From Trebonia sp030042015 (GTDB lineage Bacteria > Actinomycetota > Actinomycetes > Streptosporangiales > Streptosporangiaceae), in assembly GCF_030042015.1 (NCBI RefSeq), contig NZ_JASIAL010000148.1, positions 1-9,606 on the forward strand: 9,606 bases of DNA, in the 5' to 3' direction. Shown one piece after another: positions 1 through 5,804 of the stretch (position 1 is the stretch's first letter; each line of letters starts with the position of its first letter). The notes beneath the pieces were generated by a model that was given only the letters and a program-made list of their open reading frames with translations, was not told the DNA's origin and did not search any database. A program made the position numbers and the translations under genes.

Positions 1-854
1 GGCGCGGCCGGCGCGGTGTCCGTGGCGGGCGCGGCGTCCGCCGCAGGCGATGCGTCGGCTGACGCTGCCGCGGCGCGGCTCTCGGCGATCAGCTCTTCCA
101 GGCGCGCGCCGCGCAGCCGCCGGAACGTGCGGTGCGCGCGGGCGCGGTCCAGGATCGCCACCTCAAGCTGGGCGGCGGTCAGCCCGGCCTGGTCGCCGTT
201 GGCCGCGGCCGCCGACCCGGACGACGACGACGAAGACGAAGACCCAGAGGCCGACGACCCAGAGGACGACCCTGACGCGCCCTGCGACGGCGCCGCGAGC
301 GCGGCGAGCGCCGCACCGAGCGCCTCTGTCAGCGACATCCCGTCGGAGAACCGCTCCTTGAGCTGCGCGGACACCACGTCGGCCTGCCCGCCGAAGGCGA
401 CGAAGCCCGGCTCGTCTGTCACCGAGCCGTCCCAGGTGATCCGGTAGATCTGGTCGGCGTCCGGCTGCGCGCCGACCTCGGCGACCACGATCTCCACCTC
501 GTACGGCTTGCTGCTGTCGGTGGCGATCCCGCCGAGCGTCTGCGCGTACCAGTTCGCGACGCCGCGGGCGGTGACGTCGCCCCGGTCGAACTGGTAGCCG
601 GTCACGTCGGCGTAGGTGACGCCGGCCTTGCGCAGGGTCTCGTACTCGTTGTACCGGCCGACGGCGGCGAACGCGATCCTGTCGTAGAGCTCGCTGATCT
701 TGTGCAGCACGCTGGAGACGTTCGGCGTCACCATCAAGATGCCGCCCGCGTACTGGAGCACCACGGAGCTGCGGCTGCGCGCGACACCCTTGCGTGCGTA
801 GTCGGCCTTGTCCCGCATGGCCTGTTCTGGCGAGACGTAAAACGGCATGGACAC
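1..854 (-). CDS. prcA: 20S proteasome alpha subunit PrcA (3' end cut by window edge)
   Basis: Alpha subunit of the bacterial 20S proteasome. Seven copies form each outer ring, gate the chamber and receive the C-terminus of the Mpa ATPase; cytoplasmic. The N-terminus MSMPFYVSPEQAMRDKADYA closely matches the PrcA gate segment (SPEQAMR), followed by KISELYDRIAFAAVGRYNEY, YAQTLGGIA and KPYEVEIVVAEV, all typical. I chose the GTG at 854 over the ATG at 848: it lies 8 nt after an AAAGGAAG ribosome site and gives the family-like MS-x-P start. 284 codons are visible (Mycobacterium PrcA is about 248 aa), so the protein is long. The extra length is a Ser-rich insertion at residues 194-214, in the loop before the LEVAILD strand, and an Ala-rich tail still open at position 1. 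It follows prcB by 72 nt. Identity is certain; the end is not visible. Confidence 0.96.
   Translation of the reverse strand, partial: MSMPFYVSPEQAMRDKADYARKGVARSRSSVVLQYAGGILMVTPNVSSVLHKISELYDRIAFAAVGRYNEYETLRKAGVTYADVTGYQFDRGDVTARGVANWYAQTLGGIATDSSKPYEVEIVVAEVGAQPDADQIYRITWDGSVTDEPGFVAFGGQADVVSAQLKERFSDGMSLTEALGAALAALAAPSQGASGSSSGSSASGSSSSSSSSGSAAAANGDQAGLTAAQLEVAILDRARAHRTFRRLRGARLEELIAESRAAAASADASPAADAAPATDTAPAA
213..275 (-). repeat. Ser/Gly low-complexity tract inside prcA
   Basis: Residues 194-214 of PrcA are almost only Ser, Gly and Ala, with a run of eight Ser at 205-212 encoded mostly by TCG codons. On the plus strand it reads as GAC/GAA triplets. It sits where Mycobacterium PrcA has a short loop of about ten residues, making the loop some 24 residues longer here (from recalled sequence). 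Triplet slippage is a likely origin. Confidence 0.85.
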
Positions 855-861
855 CGCGGGC

Positions 862-870
862 GCTTCCTTT
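862..870 (-). promoter_or_regulatory. Ribosome binding site deciding the prcA start
   Basis: On the minus strand AAAGGAAG ends 8 nt before the GTG at 854, but 14 nt before the ATG at 848. The spacing therefore favours the GTG. Confidence 0.6.
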
Positions 871-873
871 GCT

Positions 874-897
874 TGTCGTCGTGTCGTCGTGTCGTCG
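874..897. repeat. Three perfect 8-bp tandem repeats between prcB and prcA
   Basis: The plus-strand unit TGTCGTCG occurs three times in a row without mismatch (874-881, 882-889, 890-897); in the mRNA the unit is CGACGACA. It is preceded in the mRNA by a pyrimidine-rich run (C4-T2-C6, RNA sense, at 898-909). It lies in the 72-nt spacer between the prcB stop and prcA start, just 5' of the prcA ribosome site. It has no coding role that I can see; it may act as an unstructured spacer. Confidence 0.85.
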
Positions 898-926
898 TGG
901 GGGGAAGGGGTCTAACCGGGCAGCCG

Positions 927-1808
927 CTAGCTGGTGCCGCGCAGCTGCGCGAGCGGGCCGTCCGGCGAGCGCATCCGGCTGTCCACGACCTCCTGGGCGT
1001 ACTCCGCGGACTCCGCGTCGGGCAGCCGCCTGAAGCCGTCGTCCGTGATCGTGGCGATGACAGGGAAGATCCGCCTGGTGAGGTCAGGCCCGCCGGTGGC
1101 GGAGTCGTCGTCGGCCGCGTCGTAGAGCGCCTGCACGCAGGCCAGCACCGCGTCGTTGACCTGCATGTCGTCGGAGTACAGCTTCTTGAGCGAGCTATTG
1201 GCGAACACCGACCCCGAGCCAATCGAGTGGAAGCGGTGCTCCTCGTACGGGCCGCCCGCCACGTCGTAGCTGAAGATCCGGCCGGTGCCTGCCGCCTCGT
1301 CGTAGCCGGCGAACAGCGGGACAACAGCCAGCCCCTGCAGGGCGCCGCCGAGGTTGCCGCGGATCATCGTCGCGAGCCGGTTCGCCTTGCCCTCAAGGGA
1401 CAGGGGCCGGCCCTCCATCTTCTCGTAGTGCTCGAGCTCGACCTGGAACAGCCGGACGAACTCCAGGCCAACGCTCGCCACGCCGGCGATGCCCATCGCG
1501 GAGTACTCGTCGCTGCGGAACACCTTCTCCACGTCCCGCTTGGCGATCATGTTCCCCGCCGTTGACCGCCGGTCGCCGGCCAGCACCACGCCGCGCTGGC
1601 ACGCGGCGGCGACGATCGTGGTCGCGCGCGGCAGGGTCTTGATGACGTCGCTGCCGCCGCTCCCCGCGGGCAGCACGATCGCTTCCCGGCCGAACCCTGC
1701 CGGCAGCAGGTCGGGCGCGTACGAGGCGAGGAAGTGCGTGAACGAGGGAATCCGCGCCGCCATGAACGCCGCCGGCTGCCGTGCCGTGCCGTCGAAGTGT
1801 CCGCCCAC
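927..1808 (-). CDS. prcB: 20S proteasome beta subunit PrcB, with propeptide
   Basis: Catalytic beta subunit forming the two inner rings; an N-terminal-nucleophile threonine protease made as a precursor. From the GTG at 1808 the protein is 293 aa: a 62-residue propeptide, then a mature chain of 231 residues starting TTIVA. Visible active-site residues are mature Thr1, Asp17 (AGDRRST) and Lys33 (DVEKVF), and the family motifs VELEHYEKMEGRPLS, GSGSVFA and LYDAADDDSATGGPDL are all present. The residue before Thr1 is Ala (LPRA-TT), not the usual Gly. Start choice: the GTG at 1808 has AGGGAGG 4 nt upstream and gives MGGHFDGTARQPAAF, equal in length to the Streptomyces N-terminus as I recall it. A GTG at 1847 would add 13 residues but lacks a clear ribosome site. 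It follows pup by 114 nt and precedes prcA; probably cotranscribed. Confidence 0.95.
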   Translation of the reverse strand: MGGHFDGTARQPAAFMAARIPSFTHFLASYAPDLLPAGFGREAIVLPAGSGGSDVIKTLPRATTIVAAACQRGVVLAGDRRSTAGNMIAKRDVEKVFRSDEYSAMGIAGVASVGLEFVRLFQVELEHYEKMEGRPLSLEGKANRLATMIRGNLGGALQGLAVVPLFAGYDEAAGTGRIFSYDVAGGPYEEHRFHSIGSGSVFANSSLKKLYSDDMQVNDAVLACVQALYDAADDDSATGGPDLTRRIFPVIATITDDGFRRLPDAESAEYAQEVVDSRMRSPDGPLAQLRGTS

Positions 1809-1894
1809 GCCGCCTCCCTGCCGAGTCTGTTGCTCCTGAGCAGACACTACTGCCCGTTCGGAGTGTGAATGTACATGCCGGGACCCGCGCTTCT

Positions 1895-1909
1895 TTCGCC
1901 CACCGCGAA
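1895..1909 (-). other. Small stem-loop between pup and prcB
   Basis: A perfect 5-bp inverted repeat (TTCGC/GCGAA) with a 5-nt loop lies 14 nt after the pup stop codon in transcript sense. There is no U-run after it, so it does not look like an intrinsic terminator; at most a processing or attenuation site. The call is weak. Confidence 0.25.
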
Positions 1910-1922
1910 CCCCGGCGGGACC

Positions 1923-2135
1923 TTACTGGCCGCCCTTCTGGACGTAGGAGCGGACGAACTCCTCGGCGTTCTCCTCGAGCACCTCGTCGATCTCGTCGAG
2001 GATGGCGTCCACGTCGTCGGACAGCTTCTCGTGGCGCTCCTTGACCTCATCGACCGAGGCGGCCTGGTCCTCCTCGGTCTCCTCGGCCCGCCGCGTGGTC
2101 TGCCGCTGGCCTCCGGTGTCCTTGTTCGTTGCCAT
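1923..2135 (-). CDS. pup: Prokaryotic ubiquitin-like protein Pup
   Basis: Small, mostly disordered protein tag that PafA attaches through its C-terminal Glu to lysines of target proteins for degradation. The product is 70 aa, the normal size. The N-terminal half is polar and rich in T, Q, E and R; the C-terminal half, from VKERHEKLSD to EENAEEFVRSYVQKGGQ, is the highly conserved segment that becomes helical on the Mpa coiled coil. It ends in Gly-Gly-Gln, so it needs deamidation by Dop, which is encoded just upstream. The ATG at 2135 is set by a strong GGAGGT site 7 nt before it and by the canonical MATNKDTGG start; a longer in-frame reading to 2213 has no support. Spacers are 116 nt from dop and 114 nt to prcB. 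A possible own promoter is at 2184-2213. Confidence 0.97.
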   Translation of the reverse strand: MATNKDTGGQRQTTRRAEETEEDQAASVDEVKERHEKLSDDVDAILDEIDEVLEENAEEFVRSYVQKGGQ

Positions 2136-2142
2136 CTGTGGT

Positions 2143-2148
2143 ACCTCC
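2143..2148 (-). promoter_or_regulatory. Strong Shine-Dalgarno of pup
   Basis: A consensus GGAGGT on the minus strand, 7 nt before the ATG at 2135. It fixes the start and suggests high translation, as expected for a consumable tag protein. Confidence 0.85.
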
Positions 2149-2155
2149 GTCGTTC

Positions 2156-2172
2156 CGGGGGTGGGCCCCCCG
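2156..2172 (-). promoter_or_regulatory. GC hairpin in the pup leader
   Basis: CGGGGG (2156-2161) pairs with CCCCCG (2167-2172) around a 5-nt loop, a 6-bp all-GC stem. Its edge is 7 nt upstream of the pup Shine-Dalgarno, so it could shield the leader from degradation or affect ribosome loading. No U-run follows, so it is not a standard terminator. Function is inferred. Confidence 0.35.
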
Positions 2173-2183
2173 ACAGCTCCAAC

Positions 2184-2213
2184 GTTATCGTCGCCAGCGG
2201 CGAGCCCGTCCAA
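2184..2213 (-). promoter_or_regulatory. Candidate internal promoter for pup-prcB-prcA
   Basis: On the minus strand TTGGAC (2213-2208), an 18-nt spacer and GATAAC (2189-2184) resemble a sigma70-type promoter: the -35 keeps TTG and the -10 has ATAA. Transcription would begin near 2177, giving a leader of about 40 nt before the pup ATG. It would let Pup and the core be made separately from Mpa and Dop. The match is moderate. Confidence 0.35.
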
Positions 2214-2228
2214 TCCTGCGCCGGGGTA

Positions 2229-2238
2229 TTGGTACCAA
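2229..2238. promoter_or_regulatory. Perfect 10-bp palindrome TTGGTACCAA
   Basis: A perfect palindrome in the dop-pup spacer, 15 nt upstream of the candidate -35 element of pup. The position would suit an activator or repressor site, but a 10-bp palindrome alone is weak evidence. Confidence 0.25.
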
Positions 2239-2251
2239 GTTGGCTCGTCCG

Positions 2252-3769
2252 CTAATCCTGGGCGGTCAGCGCGGCGACCAGGTCGGCGGCCGTGCGGCAG
2301 CGATCAAGCAGCTCACCGACATGGGCACGCGTGCCGCGCAGCGGCTCGAGCGTGGGGACCCGCTGCAGCGACTCCCTGCCGGGGATGTCGAAGATCACAG
2401 AATCCCAGGAGGCCGCGGCGACCGAGTCCGCGTACTGCCGCAGGCACCGGCCGCGGAAGTACGCCCTGGTGTCCTCTGGCGGGTTGTCGATCGCCCAGCT
2501 GACCGCGTGCTCGTCGGTCATCCGGATCACACGGCCGCGCGCGGCGAGCCGGTTGTACAGGCCCCGTTCCAGCCGCACGTCGGAGTACTGCAGGTCGACG
2601 AGCTGCAGCCGCGGGTGGTCCCAGCTCAGCCCGTCCCGGCTGCGGTAGCCGTTGAGGATCTCGAGCTTGGCGACCCAGTCCAGCTCCCTGGACAGCTGCA
2701 TGGGGTCGTCGGCCAGCCGGCCCAGCACCGACTCCCAGCGGTTGAGCACGTCGGTGGTCAGGTCGTCGACGTCGGTGCCGTACTTGTCCTCGGTGTACTT
2801 GCGGGCCAGCTCCAGGTACTCGGTCTGCAGCTGCACCGCGGTCATCTTCCGGCCGTCCCGCAGCGTCACCAGGTGCCGCAGCGACGGGTCGTGCGATACC
2901 GCGCGCAGGTCCGCGACGGGCGCCTCGAGCGACAGGTCGCCGTTGAGGAACTTGTCCTCGATCATCGCGAGCACCAGCGCCGTGGTCCCCATCTTCAGGT
3001 AGGTGGCCACCTCGCTCATGTTCGCGTCGCCGATGATCACGTGCAGCCGCCGGTACTTCTCCGGGTCGGCGTGCGGCTCGTCGCGGGTGTTGATGATCGG
3101 GCGCTTGAGCGTCGTCTCCAGGCCGACCTCGACCTCGAAGAAGTCCGCGCGCTGGCTGATCTGGAACCCCGACCCGCGCCCGTCGGCGCCGATCCCGACC
3201 CGGCCCGCGCCGCAGACCACCTGCCGGGTCACGAAGAACGGCGTGAGATAGCGCACGATGTCGGCGAACGGCGTCGACCGGCGCATGAGGTAGTTCTCGT
3301 GGCAGCCGTAGGACGCGCCCTTGTTGTCGGTGTTGTTCTTATACAGCTGGATGCCGTGGCTGCCCGGGACCGTGGCGGCCTTGGCCGCCGCCTCCGCCAT
3401 GATCCGCTCGCCGGCCTTGTCCCAGACCACCACCGACAGCGGGTTGGTGCATTCGGGCGCGGAGTACTCCGGGTGCGCGTGGTCGACGTACAGCCGCGCC
3501 CCGTTGGTCAAGATGACGTTGGCCAGCCCCAGGTCCTCGTCGGTCAGCTGCGTGGAGTCCGCGGCCTCCCGCGCCAGGTCGAACCCGCGCGCGTCCCGCA
3601 GCGGGTTCTCCTCCTCGAAGTCCCAGCGGGCGCGGCGCGCCCTAGCGGCCGTCGCCGCCTGGTAGGCGTTGACGATCTGCGACGACGTGACCATTGCGTT
3701 GGCACCCGGCTGTCCCGGTACGGCGATGCCGTACTCGGTCTCGGTGCCCATAACCCGCAGCACACTCAT
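2252..3769 (-). CDS. dop: Pup deamidase/depupylase Dop
   Basis: Converts the C-terminal Gln of Pup to Glu, and cleaves the Pup-lysine isopeptide bond of tagged proteins; a carboxylate-amine-ligase-fold (glutamine synthetase-related) enzyme using bound ATP or ADP plus Mg. The product is 505 aa, the usual size. It opens with MSVLRVMGTETEYGI, whose Glu10 and Glu12 belong to the metal/nucleotide site, and has the catalytic Asp96 in RLYVDHAHPEYSAPE. The insert around residues 37-79 (RARRARWDFEEENPLRDARG) is the Dop-specific loop that the ligase PafA lacks, so this is Dop and not PafA. Other conserved stretches are YKNNTDNKGASYGCHENY, RVGIGADGRGSGFQISQR and VIIGDAN. The start matches Streptomyces Dop as recalled. 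There is no Shine-Dalgarno; a TACGCT -10-like element lies 8 nt before the ATG. It is 58 nt after mpa and 116 nt before pup. Confidence 0.97.
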   Translation of the reverse strand: MSVLRVMGTETEYGIAVPGQPGANAMVTSSQIVNAYQAATAARARRARWDFEEENPLRDARGFDLAREAADSTQLTDEDLGLANVILTNGARLYVDHAHPEYSAPECTNPLSVVVWDKAGERIMAEAAAKAATVPGSHGIQLYKNNTDNKGASYGCHENYLMRRSTPFADIVRYLTPFFVTRQVVCGAGRVGIGADGRGSGFQISQRADFFEVEVGLETTLKRPIINTRDEPHADPEKYRRLHVIIGDANMSEVATYLKMGTTALVLAMIEDKFLNGDLSLEAPVADLRAVSHDPSLRHLVTLRDGRKMTAVQLQTEYLELARKYTEDKYGTDVDDLTTDVLNRWESVLGRLADDPMQLSRELDWVAKLEILNGYRSRDGLSWDHPRLQLVDLQYSDVRLERGLYNRLAARGRVIRMTDEHAVSWAIDNPPEDTRAYFRGRCLRQYADSVAAASWDSVIFDIPGRESLQRVPTLEPLRGTRAHVGELLDRCRTAADLVAALTAQD

Positions 3770-3777
3770 AGTTGTTC

Positions 3778-3783
3778 AGCGTA
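3778..3783 (-). promoter_or_regulatory. -10-like element directly before dop (possible leaderless start)
   Basis: TACGCT on the minus strand (TANNNT) ends 8 nt before the dop ATG, in a 58-nt spacer with no ribosome site. A -35 element is not recognisable. It is weaker than the similar cases before trmI and the nuclease gene. Confidence 0.25.
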
Positions 3784-3827
3784 ATACCGGCTGACTCCGA
3801 CGTCGCCCGGCACGCTCCGCTCGTAAC

Positions 3828-5627
3828 TCAAAGGTACTGACCCGTGTTCGCGATGGTGTCGATGGAACGGCCCGCCTCGGTGCCCTGCTTGCCCGAGACA
3901 AGGGTCCTGATGTAGACGATGCGCTCGCCCTTCTTGCCCGAGATGCGCGCCCAGTCGTCCGGGTTGGTGGTGTTCGGCAGGTCCTCGTTCTCGCTGAACT
4001 CGTCCACGCAGGCGGCCAGCAGGTGGGCGACCCGAATGCCCTTCTGCCCGGTGTCGAGGAACTCCTTGATCGCCATCTTCTTGGCGCGGGCCACGATGTT
4101 CTCGATCATCGCTCCGGAGTTGAAGTCCTTGAAGTACAGGACCTCCTTGTCGCCGTTGGCGTAGGTGACCTCGAGGAAGCGGTTCTCTTCTGACTCGCTG
4201 TACATCCGCTCGACCACCCGCTGGATCATCCCGTCGACCGTGGCCTCCCGCGAGTGGCTGTGCTCGGCCAGGTCGTCGGGGTGCAGCGGCAGCGCGGTGA
4301 GCACGTACTTGGAGAAGATGTCCCTGGCCGCCTCGGCGTCCGGCCGCTCGATCTTGATCTTGACGTCCAGGCGGCCTGGCCGCAGGATCGCCGGGTCGAT
4401 CATGTCCTCGCGGTTGGAGGCGCCGATCACGATGACGTTCTCCAGGCCCTCGACGCCGTCGATCTCGGACAGCAGCTGCGGCACGATCGTGTTCTCCACG
4501 TCCGAAGAGACGCCCGAGCCGCGGGTGCGGAAGATCGAGTCCATCTCGTCGAAGAACACGATCACCGGCATGCCCTCGCTGGCCTTCTCGCGGGCCCGCT
4601 GGAAGACGAGCCTGATGTGCCGCTCGGTCTCGCCGACGTACTTGTTCAGCAGCTCTGGGCCCTTGATGTTGAGGAAGAAGCTCTTCCCCTCGGCGTGCTT
4701 GCCGCCGTCGCCGGCTCCCTCGGCCGCGTCCGCGGCGGTCTTGGCCGCGACCTGCTTGGCGAGGGAGTTCGCCACGGCCTTGGCGATGAGCGTCTTGCCG
4801 CAGCCGGGCGGGCCGTAGAGCAGGACGCCCTTGGGCGCGCGCAGCTGGTGCTCGCGGAACAGGTCCGCGTGCAGGTACGGCAGCTCGATGGCGTCGCGGA
4901 TCTGCTCGATCTGCGTGGCGAGGCCGCCGATGTCGTGGTAGGAGATGTCCGGGACCTCCTCGAGGATGAGCTCCTCGACCTCGGCCTTCGGTATCCGCTC
5001 GTAGACGTAGCCGGAGCGCGGCTCGAGCAGCAGCGAGTCACCGCCCCGCAGGGTCTGGTTGAGCAGCGGTTCGGCGAGCCGGACCACGCGCTCCTCGTCG
5101 GCGTGCGAGATCACCAGGGCGCGCTCGCTGTCGGCGAGCACCTCCTTGAGCATCACGATCTCGCCGACCGTCTCATACCCCTGCGCGATGACGATGTTCA
5201 GTGCCTCGTTGAGCACGACCTCCTGGCCGGGCCGCAGCTCCTCGAGGTTCACGTTCGGGCTGACGTTGACCCGCATCTTGCGGCCGCCGGTGAAAACGTC
5301 CGCGGTGCTGTCCTCGCGCGCGCCCAGGAACACCCCGAACCCCGACGGCGGCTGTGCCAGCCGGTCGACTTCTTCCTTGAGGGCGACGATCTGGTCCCTT
5401 GCCTCGCGCAGCGTCGATGCGAGCCGCTCGTTCTGGCCGGTTACCGACGTGAGACTGGCCTCTGCCTCGCGGAGCCGCTCCTCAAGCAGGCGCACCTGGC
5501 GCGGTGAATCCGCGAGCCGCCTGCGAAGCACCGCGATCTCCTCGTCGAGGAAGGAGATCTGCGCGGTAAGGCTGCTCACCTCATCCTCGTGCCGCGAAGC
5601 ACGGCCGCTGTCATCCCTGGCTGCCAC
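3828..5627 (-). CDS. mpa: Proteasome-activating AAA ATPase Mpa/ARC
   Basis: Hexameric ring ATPase that recognises Pup, unfolds pupylated proteins and feeds them into the 20S core; called Mpa in mycobacteria and ARC elsewhere. The 599-aa product has, in order: a coiled coil at about 15-92 (Pup-binding), OB domains at about 95-225 (GFGVFLGAREDSTADVFTGG onward), and a AAA module with Walker A GPPGCGKT at 272-279, the pore loop KYVGETER near 329-336, Walker B FFDEMDS with Asp360-Glu361, and ILRPGRLDVK. It ends in GQYL, the motif that docks on PrcA. I chose the GTG at 5627, 7 nt after a GGAGGT site, over the in-frame GTG at 5636, which would overlap that site. A segment of about 20 residues rich in Ala, Gly and Asp (near 296-314) between Walker A and the next strand is longer than in Streptomyces or Mycobacterium as recalled. 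It heads the proteasome operon. Confidence 0.97.
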   Translation of the reverse strand: MAARDDSGRASRHEDEVSSLTAQISFLDEEIAVLRRRLADSPRQVRLLEERLREAEASLTSVTGQNERLASTLREARDQIVALKEEVDRLAQPPSGFGVFLGAREDSTADVFTGGRKMRVNVSPNVNLEELRPGQEVVLNEALNIVIAQGYETVGEIVMLKEVLADSERALVISHADEERVVRLAEPLLNQTLRGGDSLLLEPRSGYVYERIPKAEVEELILEEVPDISYHDIGGLATQIEQIRDAIELPYLHADLFREHQLRAPKGVLLYGPPGCGKTLIAKAVANSLAKQVAAKTAADAAEGAGDGGKHAEGKSFFLNIKGPELLNKYVGETERHIRLVFQRAREKASEGMPVIVFFDEMDSIFRTRGSGVSSDVENTIVPQLLSEIDGVEGLENVIVIGASNREDMIDPAILRPGRLDVKIKIERPDAEAARDIFSKYVLTALPLHPDDLAEHSHSREATVDGMIQRVVERMYSESEENRFLEVTYANGDKEVLYFKDFNSGAMIENIVARAKKMAIKEFLDTGQKGIRVAHLLAACVDEFSENEDLPNTTNPDDWARISGKKGERIVYIRTLVSGKQGTEAGRSIDTIANTGQYL

Positions 5628-5633
5628 GGCCCT

Positions 5634-5639
5634 CACCTC
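5634..5639 (-). promoter_or_regulatory. Shine-Dalgarno deciding the mpa start
   Basis: GGAGGT on the minus strand lies 7 nt before the GTG at 5627. The other in-frame GTG at 5636 shares bases with this site, so it cannot be served by it. Confidence 0.75.
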
Positions 5640-5750
5640 CTCCCGGGTAACACGAACTACCTAGACCCTACCTATCTGATGACCTTCTCCAAACCTGCTG
5701 GCGTCTATCCAATTGATCACACCTGCCGGCTTTGGGAAAGAATCCGCAGG

Positions 5751-5779
5751 ATAACAGCCTATTCTCAACGCAGAGTCAA
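5751..5779 (-). promoter_or_regulatory. Sigma70-type promoter of the proteasome operon
   Basis: TTGACT (5779-5774; 5 of 6 to TTGACA), a 17-nt spacer and TGTTAT (5756-5751; 4 of 6 to TATAAT) on the minus strand. Transcription would start near 5745, giving a leader of about 118 nt before mpa. It lies in the 177-nt gap between trmI and mpa (5628-5804), visibly richer in A and T than the genes around it. A second, poorer candidate is TTGGAG-16 nt-TAGGGT (5692-5665). I see no terminator hairpin after trmI, so readthrough from trmI is possible. Confidence 0.55.
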
Positions 5780-5804
5780 ATATCCATCGCGGATCGTAAC
5801 GCTT

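Noticed and set aside
16..447. Plus-strand frame with a strongly acidic Asp/Glu run
   Set aside because: The acidic run is the complement of the TCG/TCT serine codons in prcA; PrcA motifs continue on both sides of it.
1848..1922. Possible own promoter for prcB (TACATT, TAGTGT)
   Set aside because: TANNNT-like hexamers exist but none has a fitting -35 or a spacing that suits either candidate start.
2129..3784. Long plus-strand open frame opposite dop
   Set aside because: It is antisense to a clearly conserved dop. The long frame comes from the GC-rich third codon positions and shows no recognisable domain.
4254..5507. Long plus-strand open frame opposite mpa
   Set aside because: Antisense shadow of mpa; the composition is Val/Leu/Asp/Arg-rich without motifs, and no ribosome site is evident.
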